64,000 nucleotides of DNA from Humulus lupulus. Taxonomy: Eukaryota; Streptophyta; Magnoliopsida; Rosales; Cannabaceae. This document shows, piece by piece, positions 22,307 through 34,022 of this stretch; position 1 is the first letter of the stretch, and every line of letters begins with the position of its first letter. The stretch lies in assembly GCF_963169125.1 (NCBI RefSeq), contig NC_084797.1, forward strand, positions 96,249,868 to 96,313,867. The letters run 5' to 3'. The notes beneath the pieces are model-generated. The model worked only from the letters and a program-made list of their open reading frames with translations. It was not told the DNA's origin and made no database searches. The translations under genes were made by a program, and so were the position numbers.

Positions 22307-24637
22307 ATAACGCCCTGGATAGCCAAGACTGTTACACTGTGTATTTGAAATAGTGTCAGACTTCCTAATCAAGTCATTTAAATAAAAATGTGATCCTAAA
22401 GTCATAATCAGGTTAGGGTTAAAAGATTTTGATCATAAACTGTTAATTTTCACTAAAATAAATATTTTGTACATGGGATCCCAAAAACATGGTTTAAAAG
22501 ACAATTTACAAACTCTCAAAAGTTATATACAATTAGTGGCCACTCTAACGGCAAAATACAAATTTTAGGCATATGACCCTATACTTTCCCTCGGCCGTGG
22601 TGGACGAGCAGCTGACAATGTACACCTCGGCCCCAGAACCCTCAAACTCATGGTTGGTCCAGCCCCTTGCCTTTACTGAATCACGTAGCACCTGTGAGCC
22701 ATGACCCTGCAAGAAAACCATGATTACATACACATATTCAGTGATGAAAATTAATGAATCATAACTCAATCATCCAGAAAATCAACCAGCAATAGACATT
22801 AGATTAACAGCAGTAAACATATACATATTCAACAGTTTATCTCAATCATCATGCAATACTCAGGGTCGACGCCCTTAGGCCGCACCCTCTATTTAATCCA
22901 TTGACTCCGACTCGCTTAGGTCGAGTCTAGTGTATATTTAGCTGACCCCAGCTCACAGTGGCGGAGCCTCCTCCTGTGCGCAAATTATCAGCCCGCGACT
23001 ATCTTAGGCCGTTCATTTCATGCTCACTTGGCAATATCACAGTTATACAACATATTTATTCAAATAAAGGGAATCTCAGTCGCAACACAGCCTCACAAGG
23101 GTGTAGTTTTCTTACCTTTAATTTTGAACGGAGATAATGGAATGGTCTCAAGCACAATTCTCAGTCCCAAGCCTTGGAAATAAACCTAGTCAAAGTGTCC
23201 AATGGGTAATTTTTAATTTCCAGTCCAAATAAATACTTAGGAGATAAAAACTACCCTCCGGGACCTCAATTACTACTAAACCGGGTAGTAGATGTTGTCT
23301 TGAGCTCCTAGGTTCGAATCCCCGAGCCTTAACAGCACTAGAAACCATTCTAAGACTAAAATCCCTAAGTGGGTCATGACTTGGCTTAGTGGGTCGCGAC
23401 TTGCCCCTAAGTCAGAGAGCAAAGAACCAAGCCAAAGGGGAGGCGGCCCACGACTTGCCTCTCGTGGTCGCGACGCGCCCCCATCTTACAGAGCACACTC
23501 AGGAAAAAATGGCCACACCCATCATGGTGCTCTAGACCTGGGTCGCGGTGCACCTCCTTCGAGCCCAGAAAATCTGGGTTTTCTCTAACCCTTTTCCAAC
23601 CAAGAACTACAAGGTTTCTAACCCATCACACTCCCACTTCAAACTAAATCACCAGGGCAAAACCAAGACTCAAATCATGAATTCTAAGATTACAAAAACA
23701 CAAAAATTCTACTCAAACTTCCAGCAATTCATCAAATAACTTATACCCAAGAACCCAGAATTAACACATGTTCCAACTCCACCCTATTGAACTAAGCTCT
23801 TCAACAAATTAAAAGACTAGAGCTCACCTCAACAGTGGTTGAATCCTCCCAAGTTCCAGCTTTAATTCCAAGCTTATTCACCTCCAATTTCCTTAAAAGA
23901 ATTCCCAGATTAAGCCTAAGTTCCCTGCCCTTTTCTTCCTTAGCTTTAAGGCACAAATGAGAAAAGGAGAGTGAGTGAACCCATGAAGGAGAGAGAGATG
24001 AGTATATTCCACCAATATCTGAGTTGTTCCTAAGTGTTACTAAACATATCCTTTGTTTAAACAAAATACCATTATGCCCCTTTTTAAACCTATAACCTTC
24101 AAAGGGTATACAAGGGTAAAATGGTAATTTTCTCCCAGTTACCGCTAATTCCTCAAATGTTCCTAATATTTACCAATCAATCCCATCATCCAATTAATTA
24201 CCATTTATTTATTCAGTATCTAATACTTCCCCAAGATATTCTCTAAATTCCCAAAAATACCCCTAGCCCCCCCCCCCCCCCCTCGAGCCGGGTATTACTC
24301 CCCGCTGTGACTATTTCGGTAATCCACTCACTAAGACCGTCTCAAGCCATACGCTGCAAATATGCCAACAAAATAATGTGGTCTCAACAATTTATCACAT
24401 ATAATCACATTTATGCCCTCAATAGGCCAAAATTACAAATATGCCCTTATAACTATAAAGGGCCCACATGCATATCTAATACTCACAAACATGCATGTCA
24501 CATAGTCATATAATCATATTAATCATGCATGCCACATAATCATGCATTGTATCATTAAATCAAACATATACCAATTATGCCATCCCGACACGCTAATCAA
24601 GGACCTTAAGCCTTATTAGCGATTTTGGGTCATTACA
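22307..24637 (-). repeat. 5' LTR of the internally deleted Gypsy element
   Basis: It is 2331 bp, from TATAACGCCCTGG to GGTCATTACA on the plus strand. The reverse of the splice-donor-like AGGTAAGAAAACTGCAC lies at 23101-23117 with one change. A run of 16 C residues lies at 24267-24282. Confidence 0.9.
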
Positions 24638-26428
24638 TCAGCTTTCCTTTTTCCTCTATTTTCATGGTCAAATGACCATTTTCCCCTATCACCAATTAGC
24701 CCTTTAACCATCAACAAGGGCATTTTTGTCATTTGTCTATAATTCCCACTAAACCTCAAATTACACCACTAATCTCCAAATAAATTCACTAATCCATTAA
24801 ATACAACTATTCCACCAATAAGTTTCATTTTACCAATTATCTCAAATTCTTTAAATTCTAAAGATACCCCTAGGCTCGGCCCGAGCTGGGTATGTATCCC
24901 CGTTGTGACATTCCGATAAAACTGCTCGAAGGGATGCTATCATGCCAAAAATCACATATATATTCACATAATAATGTGGTCTCAAGCACATAGCACACAA
25001 TATTTACAGATTTATCCTTTTTTAACAAAAGCGGGTCATTAAACACATTTAATGCACATTATCGTGCATACCCAATTATATAATAATATAATTCACATAA
25101 TTACCCCACATGCCCTCTCGGCATGCTAATCAAAGTACTAACCCTTATTGGGAGCTTTGGGACGCTACTTTAAGGTTCTTGAACCCTAACCATGCATGAA
25201 CTATGATTATTTCATGTATGTGTTTTCATGATTAGATCGCACTAGGAATGTTATGTGGTTAATTTAGGGTTGAAACTATGATTACATGTGGATTTACGGA
25301 GGTTTGTGTTTATTGGAGAATAAGAACACAAAAAAGAAATCACACCTGTAATTTCTAGAAACATCGTCGGGCACGACCATGCCAATACTATAGAAACGAG
25401 GATTTTCCTCGTTTTGCTTGGTTTGGTTAAGGCTTTGAGGTTTTGATTTGGGGGTTTTTTATTTGGTGGTTTTAAGAGTTTCTTGAGGACACTTTATAGT
25501 TCTTTGGGTCGAAGAAAGTGTAAGAGGGATTGCATGATATTTGGTTTGAGTTATGAGTCTCTAAAATTATATGTTTGTGTGTTGTTCGCTTGGGGCTCGA
25601 TTAGGAAACTTGAAGGAACCTATGTGTGTGGATCATTGTTGTGCTTGAGGTAAGAAGAGTGGACACCTCCATGCAGGATGTACAATTGACGTACTCGTGT
25701 TTTGTTATAATATGTTTATGTATAATAATTATGTTATTGGTTACAAATTTATGATAGAGGTATAGTCATTAACTTGGATGTGTGGTACACCCTAAGGGGT
25801 TATCATAAGGGCAATGGATCGTTGCGAGGGCAGTATATTTATGTTTTGTATGTATATTTTGATTAAATGCATATATAAAGCATGGTTTTATTTGTAAATC
25901 CAGTTGATATTATTTGCATTGTAGTTAATTTCTTTGTTACTTATCTATTATTTGTTTATGGTATAATTAAAACAATACTTGTTGATATTTTTCTAATTAT
26001 AGGGATATTGAGTTATTTTCATGGTTTTGCTTCTTTTGTGTAATGATGTGTGTGTGACACACCATGGTCCAAAATGAGAGTGTTTAAAGAGAGTTAGTGG
26101 CGTTTGAAGAAGAAATGAAAAGAAAATGGAATATTTTCCATTTTTAGAGAATATGTATTTGGACATGATTTATGTAAAAGGAGAATTACTTAATTGAATT
26201 TCTAGAATATTCTCATGGCCTATTTTATTATGCGAAGAGTTGATTTAGATAATTTATAATTAAATGGAAAATGATATAAAAGGGAAGGGAAGGGGAGGAA
26301 AAATGATTTTTTTTTTTCATTTGTAGAAAATCTCTCATTCGAGTTGTGATCTTACATTATTGAAATAATGAAAATAAAGGAAATAGGCATTTCCCTTTTT
26401 CTCTCATAGGATTTCGACCAAAGGACGT

Positions 26429-26438
26429 TATAAAAAGG
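26429..26438 (+). promoter_or_regulatory. TATA-box-like sequence of the interrupted plus-strand LTR
   Basis: TATAAAAAGG is followed by a purine-rich stretch (26450-26530), as at many LTR transcription starts. It lies about 1.3 kb before the primer site. This is inference from sequence only. Confidence 0.4.
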
Positions 26439-27764
26439 ATGAGAAGAGTGTTGATTTTATTTTTTTGAAAGAAGAACATAGAAGAAGAGAAGAGAGAGGA
26501 GACTGAAATAAAGAGAAGGGAAGAGAAAAAGAAGAAGTTAAAGTTCAAGAGGCTTTGGATATAACTAAATAAAGGAGAAGGAGCGCAAGTGGTTTGGACA
26601 TGCGCAATTGATTGAGTGTTTTTGATATGGATAATGGAAGAGGATTTTGAAGACCCTGAATAAATTAGTGTTTGGGATTATTCCATAAGATATAGTATTT
26701 TTAGCATGCTAAGAACATTATATTGGCTGTAGATTATAGTTCTTGAATGATATTGCATGTTGAAAAATAATTTGGGATATATACTAGAAGGAATTTCGAT
26801 CAACACTAGAAAATTTGGGTTGGAATTGTTTCCAATACCCTAAGTGATTTTGTTTATTTATAAATGATGTTAGATACATGTTGAAGAGATTTTAATGTAA
26901 AGATCAATATAGAATTTTGTGATGATAATTAGAAAGGCCATGACCTAAAGAGAAAATGTGCCACACATGTATGCATGACCCATGAAAAATATTACTTGGA
27001 GCTCAAGTAATGGCATAGTAGAGCTAGAATGACCTAAGTCTAAGGTTTACACAAGTTTGTGTTTTTTCTACTGTTTATGCGTAACATGAATTAAAGTGAA
27101 TTTTATAACTTTGACTTTAGGAATTATTGTGGAGCAATCATGCTTTGTTATTTACAAATACTCACGGTAAGGAAGTTAACTAGTTTTGAAATGAGATGTG
27201 TTATGTGTATGTTATGTTATGTTTATGATGAAGATTTGTAGGCACAAATAATTAGCTTACCATGTATAAATGTTTGTTAGACGTGCCCCAGAATTGACCA
27301 ATGTGGTCCCAGGAGGACAGTTTCCTCACCTAGCTTCTATTTCATAAATATTTGTTGCCTTTAATGTTTTGTGTATGATTGTATGAATGTTAAGCTGACA
27401 TTTGTTATGTTTGAGATTTCTATACTATAGCTATGGTGATGTTATACTATGCCTAGTTTGATAATATGTCCTGCCATGTGGTTGTTAGATCATGGTGAGT
27501 AAAGGTTGTAATTAATAGATGTCATGTTTGTTAGAGTAATTGCATTATATGATAGTACGTTTTGTAGTATTATAAGATTGAGATATAAGGATTCAAGTCA
27601 ATGTATTTGGTGATGGAATGCCTAGGACATGCCTTAACATTGTATATATAATAAAATTTGATAATTTAATGATAGTTCTTAAAGTTTTTGTTATTATGAT
27701 TTCAATTCACTAATTTGTACTTCCTTATTGGGCTCTCGAGCTCACTCCATTACCTCCTTATAAG

Positions 27765-27774
27765 TATCAGAGCC
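27765..27774 (+). other. Candidate Met-tRNA primer binding site
   Basis: TATCAGAGCC is the core of the plant initiator Met-tRNA site. The two G residues usually in front are changed (ATAAG), and the preceding LTR end is not a clean CA. Confidence 0.5.
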
Positions 27775-28369
27775 CTAACTTTTAAACAATTTGTAGACCG
27801 TCCTAACATGTGTACCCACCATCGAAGACAAGCTCAACACATTGCTATGTAAGTTTTTAGTCATTTTATTGCTTTAATGGTCTTGTGATGTTTTGGATTT
27901 ACCTGTATATTAGAGTAGTTAGAATGAGTATCTGGCCAATCACTTGAGAGTTCTGAAAGAGTGTGGAACAAGGCCCAATGTTGTAGGTTGGCGAAGAAAA
28001 TTCATAAATTGAGGAGGATATAGGCGCCATGTGATGTGGAGTGCAGCCTGTTGATCTTGGTTGACCATCTGGTTAGGGTCAACAAACGTACAAAACATGG
28101 TATGGAGAGGAGGATTGCTAGATCATAAGAAGAAGTTTGAGATACTTAAGGTGACAATCCCATCATCAGAGTTGGGTGAGGAGTTAGATTTCATATGGGA
28201 GAAGGTGAAAAAGAAGCACGCACGAGGAAAGAAGTACAATCGCATGATCAACAAATTTGTGGAGTGTCAAGGAGTGGATTGGGCTACGAAGCCATGCATG
28301 ACTCCTATGACTACGAAATTAAGGGACAAGTTGCGCCATTCACTTCCACTTCACTATAAATGGATATAG
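27775..28369 (+). other. Unidentified sequence with a short open frame after the primer site
   Basis: The stretch from 28061 (TTG, first ATG at 28097) to the stop at 28367-28369 stays open for about 100 codons. It encodes a Lys-rich, Trp-containing peptide (SSELGEELDFIWEKVKKK, then CQGVDWATKPCMTPM). I do not recognise a family. By position it could be the beginning of gag of the element whose LTR ends near 27763, cut off by the Copia LTR at 28370. The lack of an ATG at the head and the short length leave chance as a real alternative. Confidence 0.25.
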
Positions 28370-30215
28370 TGTTAGATTAGCCTATACAATATCGTTATTT
28401 ATTGTCATGTATATCTAATATTAAACAAATTAATACGAGATAGCCTAAAACATGTTTCTAAAATTGAATTCAAAGAGAATAGAATACTTACAGTATAAGC
28501 AGTGGAATTAAAGAGTCCTTCCTTCAGTTTCTCTAACTCTTGTATCCTCTCTGTCACAGAGTATTATCAAGAAACTGAACCGATCTTCTATTTTCTTCAC
28601 AGCCTTCTAATGTATCCTTAGAATCACCTAGACTAGTGTGGGAAATTCTCAACACATGAGATAGATATAGAGAAGAAGAGAAAATAACAAAGAGGCTTAG
28701 AAAAGGACTTGTGTTTAGAGAGAAACTTAAACTATCAGAAAACTAGTGATTAAACTTATCAGACTTATGTTTTGACTTCTCTCTAAGCACTCTTTTTATA
28801 GACTCAATTAGGTCATTTAATTTAATTAAAAAATCAATAAAATAATAGCCAATTTAAAGCCCTAGGTCAAAATTATCATGGGCTTTAGGCCCGTGAAATT
28901 TCTCATTTGATTATAAGCCCATTGGACTTAAAATCAAGGCATGTATTATTTTCTATTGATTAAATTAATTAAATAATAATTTAAATCATTTGTCAAATTA
29001 ATTATTTATAATTTGAACATTGATTTAAACTTATTTATTAATTTAGATATCAATATATCTTAATTAATAAATCTGCCATAATTTCTCTTTTCTTCTCAAA
29101 ATTACACAACTGCGTGAAACTATCCAAAATTGCTGGTCAACTTTGATAATTCTAATTGATAATTAAATCAATTAATTGAGACTATCTAGATGATTTTATC
29201 GAAGGTACAAAGGAGACCATGGGCCTATGAAATCAAGCTTCAATAAGTCATCATAAATCTAACAAATAAATTTACTAACTTATTAATTCCTTGTGACTCC
29301 ACTGTAGACTCGGAATTGCACTCTTGAATTCATAGAACGCTCTATAACAAATATAGATACAATATTAACTATCCATTGTTACAACCATAATTGTCACTCA
29401 ATCCTCTATAGACGGTCTACAAAGAGATATGACTAAAATATCGTTTTACCCCTCATTGTATTATATCATTAAAACACTTAGTTCCTTGTAAATGATATCT
29501 CAGTAAACTAATTTAATTACTGAAATAAGATCTCTATCATTTAACACCTTGTACCAAACTAAAAGGAAACCATCATTTCACTTCTTCATCAGAAGCTATA
29601 GATATTCATATCTATGATTAACACTCCCACTCAATTATACTATCGAGTTCCCAAGATGTAAGTATGGGCTAGTCTGTAGGGTAAGCTGGTAATGAACAAG
29701 TCAAAGAACTCAAACAATACAATCAGTTAGAATACTAACCACTCAGAATTGAGATTGAATTGACCTATGGTCAACTATATGATATGACTAGAATAGATAA
29801 TAACGGTATGTTTACTTATCTTATCAACTTTCAATATCGGTCCTGTCCAATGTAACAAATACATCTGATCTTATCTACTTTGCTAATGTTCTGGAAAGAA
29901 CATAATACTGTAATGTGTAAGTAGATCATATCGTAGATTGGCAAGTCAGTGTAAATCCGATGCACTGACTAATCATAGGACTACCTTATTTTGAACATAT
30001 AATCATATTTATATTCCATTGTGATTACGTCACTATAAATAAGATTAGCTATATGCTCGGTATTTAATAGAAGTTTATATTAAACAAATAATCATGAAAA
30101 TAAAACATATGAGCAAAGTGATTGACCAAGTCAAAAAATGATTTCTATTCTTTTATTGATAATAAAATGAGATTACAAAGAATTTGGGTTTTAATTAGGG
30201 CATAAAACCCCAACA
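28370..30215 (-). repeat. 3' LTR of the second Copia element, 1846 bp
   Basis: The plus strand runs TGTTAGATTAGCC...CCCCAACA. The first 1.0 kb aligns closely with 40560-41594 (shared ACGAGATAGCCTAAAACATG and CACATGAGATAGATATAGAG). It contains GGAGACCATGGGCCTATG at 29214, related to a box in the family-A Copia LTRs. Confidence 0.93.
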
Positions 30216-30240
30216 AACTCCCACTTGCACTAATTGAAAC
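30216..30240 (-). other. Polypurine tract of the second Copia element
   Basis: The minus strand reads GTGCAAGTGGGAGTT immediately before the LTR, the usual AGTGGGAG type of plant Copia elements. Confidence 0.8.
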
Positions 30241-30380
30241 TAATGCATTAATTCTACTAATCCCATTTCCTTGATATGCTTATCAAATGTAGCTTCTGGT
30301 ATTGTCTTTGTAAACGGATCCGCAAGATTGTCTTCAGTTGCAATCTTCATAACCATCACATCTCCCCTGGCCACATATTC

Positions 30381-30680
30381 TCAAATAATGTGATACTTCT
30401 TTTCTATATGCTTACTCCTCTTGTCACTTCGAGGTTCTTTTGAGGTGGCTATCACTCCTATATTGTCACAAAATAACACAAGCGGTTTATCCATTTCTGG
30501 AATAACACCAAGAACCAAATAGAACTTCTTTAGCCAGACTATTTCCTTAGCTGCTTCTGATGCGGCTATGTACTCTTCCTCCATGATGGAATCTAAGATT
30601 GCAGAGTGCTTTACGCTTCTCCAAATCACAGCACCACCCCCAAGAGTAAACACCATTCCAGAAGTAGACTTCCTGTCATC
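30381..30680 (-). pseudogene. pol: Copia RNase H domain
   Basis: The minus-strand frame 30656-30381 reads VFTLGGGAVIWRSVKHSAIL, then SIMEEEYIAASEAAKEIVWL (Glu), FCDNIGVIATSKEPRSDKRS (Asp) and KHIEKKYHII. This is the standard order of the plant Copia RNase H, 91 residues long before a stop. The first catalytic Asp (in TDSDF, near 30690) lies just before, in the preceding frame. The C-terminal end at 30240-30380 is out of frame. Confidence 0.9.
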
Positions 30681-30689
30681 GACATCAGT

Positions 30690-31640
30690 CTAAAAATCTG
30701 AATCGGTGTAGCCTACATGGTTCGGAACACCACCCTTGTAGACTAACATATAATCCCTAGTCCGCCTTAAATACTTCAGGATATGGTTAACTACTATCCA
30801 ATGTTCTGATCCTGGGTTTGACTGATACATGCTCACTACTCTGACTGCATAGCAGATATCTTGTCTAGTACACAACATGGCATAGATCAGACTTCCAACT
30901 GCAGATGCGTAAGGAACTTTTAACATTGCATCTTCCTCTTCAGGACTCTGGGGAGACTGCTTCTTTGAAAGATGAATTCCATGGTGGGACGATAGATGCC
31001 CTTTCTTGGAATTTGTCATTGAGAAACGCTCAAACACTTTATCTATGTAAGCTACTTGAGATAGAGCTAAGAGTATGTTCTTTTCTATCCTTGATGATCT
31101 GGATACCTAGAACATAACTCACTTCACCCAAATCTGGAATTGAGTGCTCAACCAATTCTTCAAATATGATAATTTCATAACATTGTTTCCAATGAGTAAG
31201 ATATCATCTACATAAAGAACCAGGAATACCACTATTTGATTTGCTTTCAGTTGGCAAACACAGGGCTCATCAATATTTTATTCGAAGCCATAGGTTTTGA
31301 TTATTTCATCAAACCTAAGATTCCAGGAACGAGAAGCTTGCTTAAGTACATAGATGGACCTATTCAACTATCAAACTTTTCCTTCTTGTCCAGATACTTT
31401 AAATCCTTCTGGCTGATCCATATAAATGACTTTGTCAAGCTTTCCATTAAGAAAAGCTATCTTGACGTCCAGTTGCCAGATCTCATAGTCGAGAGCGGCT
31501 GCTATGGATAGGAGGATGCAGATGGATTTGAGCATGGCTACCAGACTAAAAGTTTCCTCATAGTCCACGCCTTCTCTTTGGGTATAACCCCTTGCCACTA
31601 ATCGAGCTTTATAAGTCTCGATATTTCCATCAACACTTCA
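30690..31640 (-). pseudogene. pol: Copia reverse transcriptase
   Basis: The N-terminal palm is in the frame 31598-31371: [20 protein letters not shown], then [20 protein letters not shown], with the first catalytic Asp in DVK and AFLNG kept. The YVDD motif is intact on the minus strand at about 31205-31216 (LVLYVDDILL), in a stretch broken by stops. The C-terminal part is in the frame 31037-30690: YASAVGSLIYAMLCTRQDIC, then HWIVVNHILKYLRRTRDYML. The protein order and all key residues are visible, but at least two frameshifts disable it. Confidence 0.9.
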
Positions 31641-32426
31641 TTTCTTCTTGTAGATCCACTTGCACCCAATGGCCTTAAAGTCACTAGGTGCTTCCGCAAG
31701 ATCCCAGACAGAATTTGAGTACATGGACTCCATTTCCTGTTTCATGGCTTCGAGCCATAGTTCCTTTTCAGGGCTAGCCATTTCCTGTTTGAAAGACAAT
31801 GGATCATCATCACTAGTGTGACCAACAACCATATTGGTTTCACCATCCAAACCATAGCGAACTAGGCTCCTAGAAACCCTCCCACTACGACGAGGCTCCG
31901 TGACTGTTTGCTCAGGAACAGTGGTACTTTCTTCATTTAAATCGACTAGCGTCGGTTGGACATGAAGAGTGGGAATTTCATCATTAACATGCGTTGATGA
32001 TGATGGAACATTGGTTGGAGTCAATTCTTTAACTATCTCCTCTAAAACTACTTTGCTGCGAGGTTTAAAGTTTCGGACATAGTCATTTTCCAGAAAAGTA
32101 GCATTTGTAGAAGTAAACACTTTCTTTTCTGAATGACTATAGAAAAGTCCACCCCGAGTACCTTTAGGATAGCCAAAAAAAATGCAAACTTCTGTTCACG
32201 GTTCTAGCTTTCCCTCATTTTTCCTCAGGACGTGAGCAGGACACCCCCAGATTCTATAATGGCGTAAACTAGGTTCACGACCATTCCAGTGTTCTAAAGG
32301 TGTTTTGGGGATTGATTTAGATGGCAAGACATTGAGAATTTCATTCACGGTTTCAATTTCATGTCCCTAGAATGAAGTTGGTAGAGTTGAGTAACTAAGC
32401 ATGGATCTAACCATTTCCAATAAAGT
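31638..32426 (-). pseudogene. pol: Copia integrase C-terminal region and linker to RT
   Basis: The frame 32120-31638 covers the variable linker (TEPRRSGRVSRSLVRYG) and the first RT residues (ELWLEAMKQEMESMYSNSVW, then DFKAIGCKWIYKKK). The preceding 32121-32426 carries the integrase C-terminal strand in broken frames, such as the stretch before ATKVFTSTNATFL. Such linkers between integrase and RT are the least conserved part of Copia polyproteins. Confidence 0.82.
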
Positions 32427-32940
32427 TCAGTTCCGGCGTTTCGCTACACCATATTGTTGCAGAGTACCTGGGGTAGTAAGTTGTGATAAAATCCCAAGTT
32501 CAGTTAAATGATCTTGGAACTGCATATCCAAATATTCTCCACCCCTATCAGATCGAAAGATCTTTAACGTTTTACCTAATTGGTTCTGAGCCATTGCTAA
32601 GAATTCCTGAAACTTTGAAAATGTTTCTGATTTCCTATGCATTAGGTAAAGACATGAGTATCTAGAGTAATCATCAATGAAAGTGACGAAATACTCAAAA
32701 CCACCCCTGGCTAGTACATTCAAAGGTCCACAAACATCTGAATGCACAAGACCAAGTGGTTCTTTGGCCCTATCACCCTTTGCAGAGAATGGACGCTTGG
32801 TCAGTTTGCCTTCTAGACAAGATTCACAAACAAGTAATTCACCTAAGGTGAGTTCCCTCAAAGGTCCATCCTTTCTAAGTCTTTGAATCCTATCATACCC
32901 AATGTGACCTAGTCTCAAGTGCCATAAATACGTCACATTA
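32427..32940 (-). pseudogene. pol: Copia integrase zinc-binding and catalytic core
   Basis: An open stretch of about 169 codons reads LWHLRLGHIGYDRIQRL, then CESCLEGK (HHCC zinc site), VHSDVCGPLNV (first Asp), TFIDDYSRY, and IFRSDRGGEYLDMQF (second Asp). The position of the catalytic Glu reads QYGVAKRRN, where Copia integrases have GVxERRN, so the Glu has become Lys. A single G to A change would explain it. Even without the frameshift that follows, the enzyme should be inactive. Confidence 0.92.
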
Positions 32941-33430
32941 TCGTTATCGGTCTATTGACGTTTATTGATCCTAGGTTTAGCTACTTTGAATAAATCATTG
33001 TTAAGAGCGAGAGGTTCGTTAGGTCGCAGAATATAAAGCCCATTTTCCAAACATGCAATACACAATTGTGATCCATTGAAGGAAATAGATATATTAGAAC
33101 TTGTGAAAGTCATAACAAATTGTTCTAATTGCAACATGGAAACTGAAATTAAATTTCTACTAAAATCTTAAATAAAAAATACATCTTTCAAAATTAATTA
33201 TTTATTTCCAAACTTCAGACGAGCTATTCCTCTAGCTTGGACCTTAACGAACGCTCCGTTCCCAACTCTAAGCTTTAAGCCGCCTTCGTCCACTTCCTCC
33301 CACGATTCAAGAAGCTGGAAAGAGTTACAAACATGGTTGATAGATCCAGAATCAATAATCCAAACAGATTTATCATTCTCTAAAACACATGTTTCTAAGA
33401 TAAATTAACTATAATAATTACCTTTTTTTT
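32941..33430 (-). pseudogene. pol: Copia protease and pre-integrase segment
   Basis: On the minus strand WIIDSGSINHVCN at about 33360-33320 gives the aspartic protease active site D-S-G. LRVGNGAFVKVQARGIARLK follows as the flap and second strand. The pre-integrase part is in the frame 33137-32952 (FNGSQLCIACLENGLYILRP). A stop and a frameshift lie between. The protease would process Gag-Pol. Confidence 0.85.
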
Positions 33431-34022
33431 TCTTTACTAGAAACTTGGGGCAATCTCGTTTCCAATGCCCCTTCTCTTTGCAGTGAAAACATTTATCTTT
33501 ACCTTTCTTGTTTTTCATGTTCTTCCCCTTAGGCGTCTGTGCACGTGGTTATGCACTCATCTTTGCAGCCTTTGCAGGCTTTGGGTTGTTGTTTTGTCCA
33601 CCTTTCCTCTTATTTCTAGCTTTCGAAGATGAAGTCGGGTTAGCTTCAGCCTTAGCTAGATCAACAGCAACATCAGTAGTCTTATTTTATCCTCCTCTAC
33701 TAGGTCCACCCATGATAGGCTCAAAATTCTGAAGCTCATTCATGAGCTGCGTCAGACCATAGTTGAGTTGATCATGAACGTGCGGACACGGTGCCATCTG
33801 AGAATTCACGGTGCCATCACGTACATGTGGAGACGGTGTTATCCAAGCATTTACGGTGCTATCAAGGACGTGCAGAGACGATGCTCGTTCTGGGGATTCC
33901 TCAATCATGACGAAGTCTGAGTTGTCACCTTTCGACACAATGTTGATGTTCTGTTTCCATTTAAGGAAGTTTTCTCCTATGAGTTTCTCCATCGAAAGTT
34001 GAGAAAGGATGGGAGTAGACAT
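33431..34022 (-). pseudogene. gag: Copia gag with nucleocapsid zinc knuckle
   Basis: It starts at the ATG at 34022 (MSTPILSQLSMEKLIGENFL, then KWKQNINIV), the usual N-terminus of this type of plant Copia gag. The middle of gag is missing or scrambled: after about 25 residues of core there is a segment with two near-copies of HVxDxTVN, encoded by a short tandem repeat at 33776-33880. At the C-terminal end a complete CCHC knuckle (CFHCKEKGHWKRDCP) is readable at about 33500-33445 in another frame. The gag seems to have lost most of its capsid part. Confidence 0.85.

Larger units (their letters stand above)
19456..24637 (-). mobile_element. Internally deleted Gypsy element with two LTRs, nested in a solo LTR
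   Basis: It has an LTR, a short internal region of about 940 bp, and an LTR, flanked by perfect TCAGC target duplications (19451-19455 and 24638-24642). Internally, only the end of pol (integrase plus tail) and the primer site are left. gag, protease, RT and RNase H are absent, so the copy could move only with proteins from elsewhere. Both LTRs begin TATAAC where the family has TGTAAC. Confidence 0.9.
17659..25169 (-). repeat. Gypsy solo LTR (minus), split by a younger Gypsy element
   Basis: The left part (17659-19455) begins TGCAACATCC and carries GGGATCCCAAAA near 17828 and the splice-donor-like box (reversed) at 18003-18062. The right part (24643-25169) ends like other Gypsy LTRs of the window: GCATGCTAATCAAAG, then a degenerate CGCTACT in place of CGTTACA. 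The flanking 5-mers TTAGG (17654-17658) and TTAAG (25170-25174) match at four of five positions. No internal region is left outside the nested element. Confidence 0.78.
17346..27763 (+). repeat. Probable plus-strand LTR interrupted by nested Gypsy insertions
   Basis: The two outer pieces (17346-17658 and 25170-27763, about 2.9 kb together) have similar AT-rich, GT-rich plus-strand composition and lie on either side of a minus-strand solo LTR with near-matching target duplications. A TATAAAAAGG box at 26429 is followed by a purine-rich leader, and a Met-tRNA primer site follows at 27765. That is the layout of an LTR followed by a primer site. The 5' boundary near 17346-17362 and the element's class are unknown. 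Confidence 0.45.
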
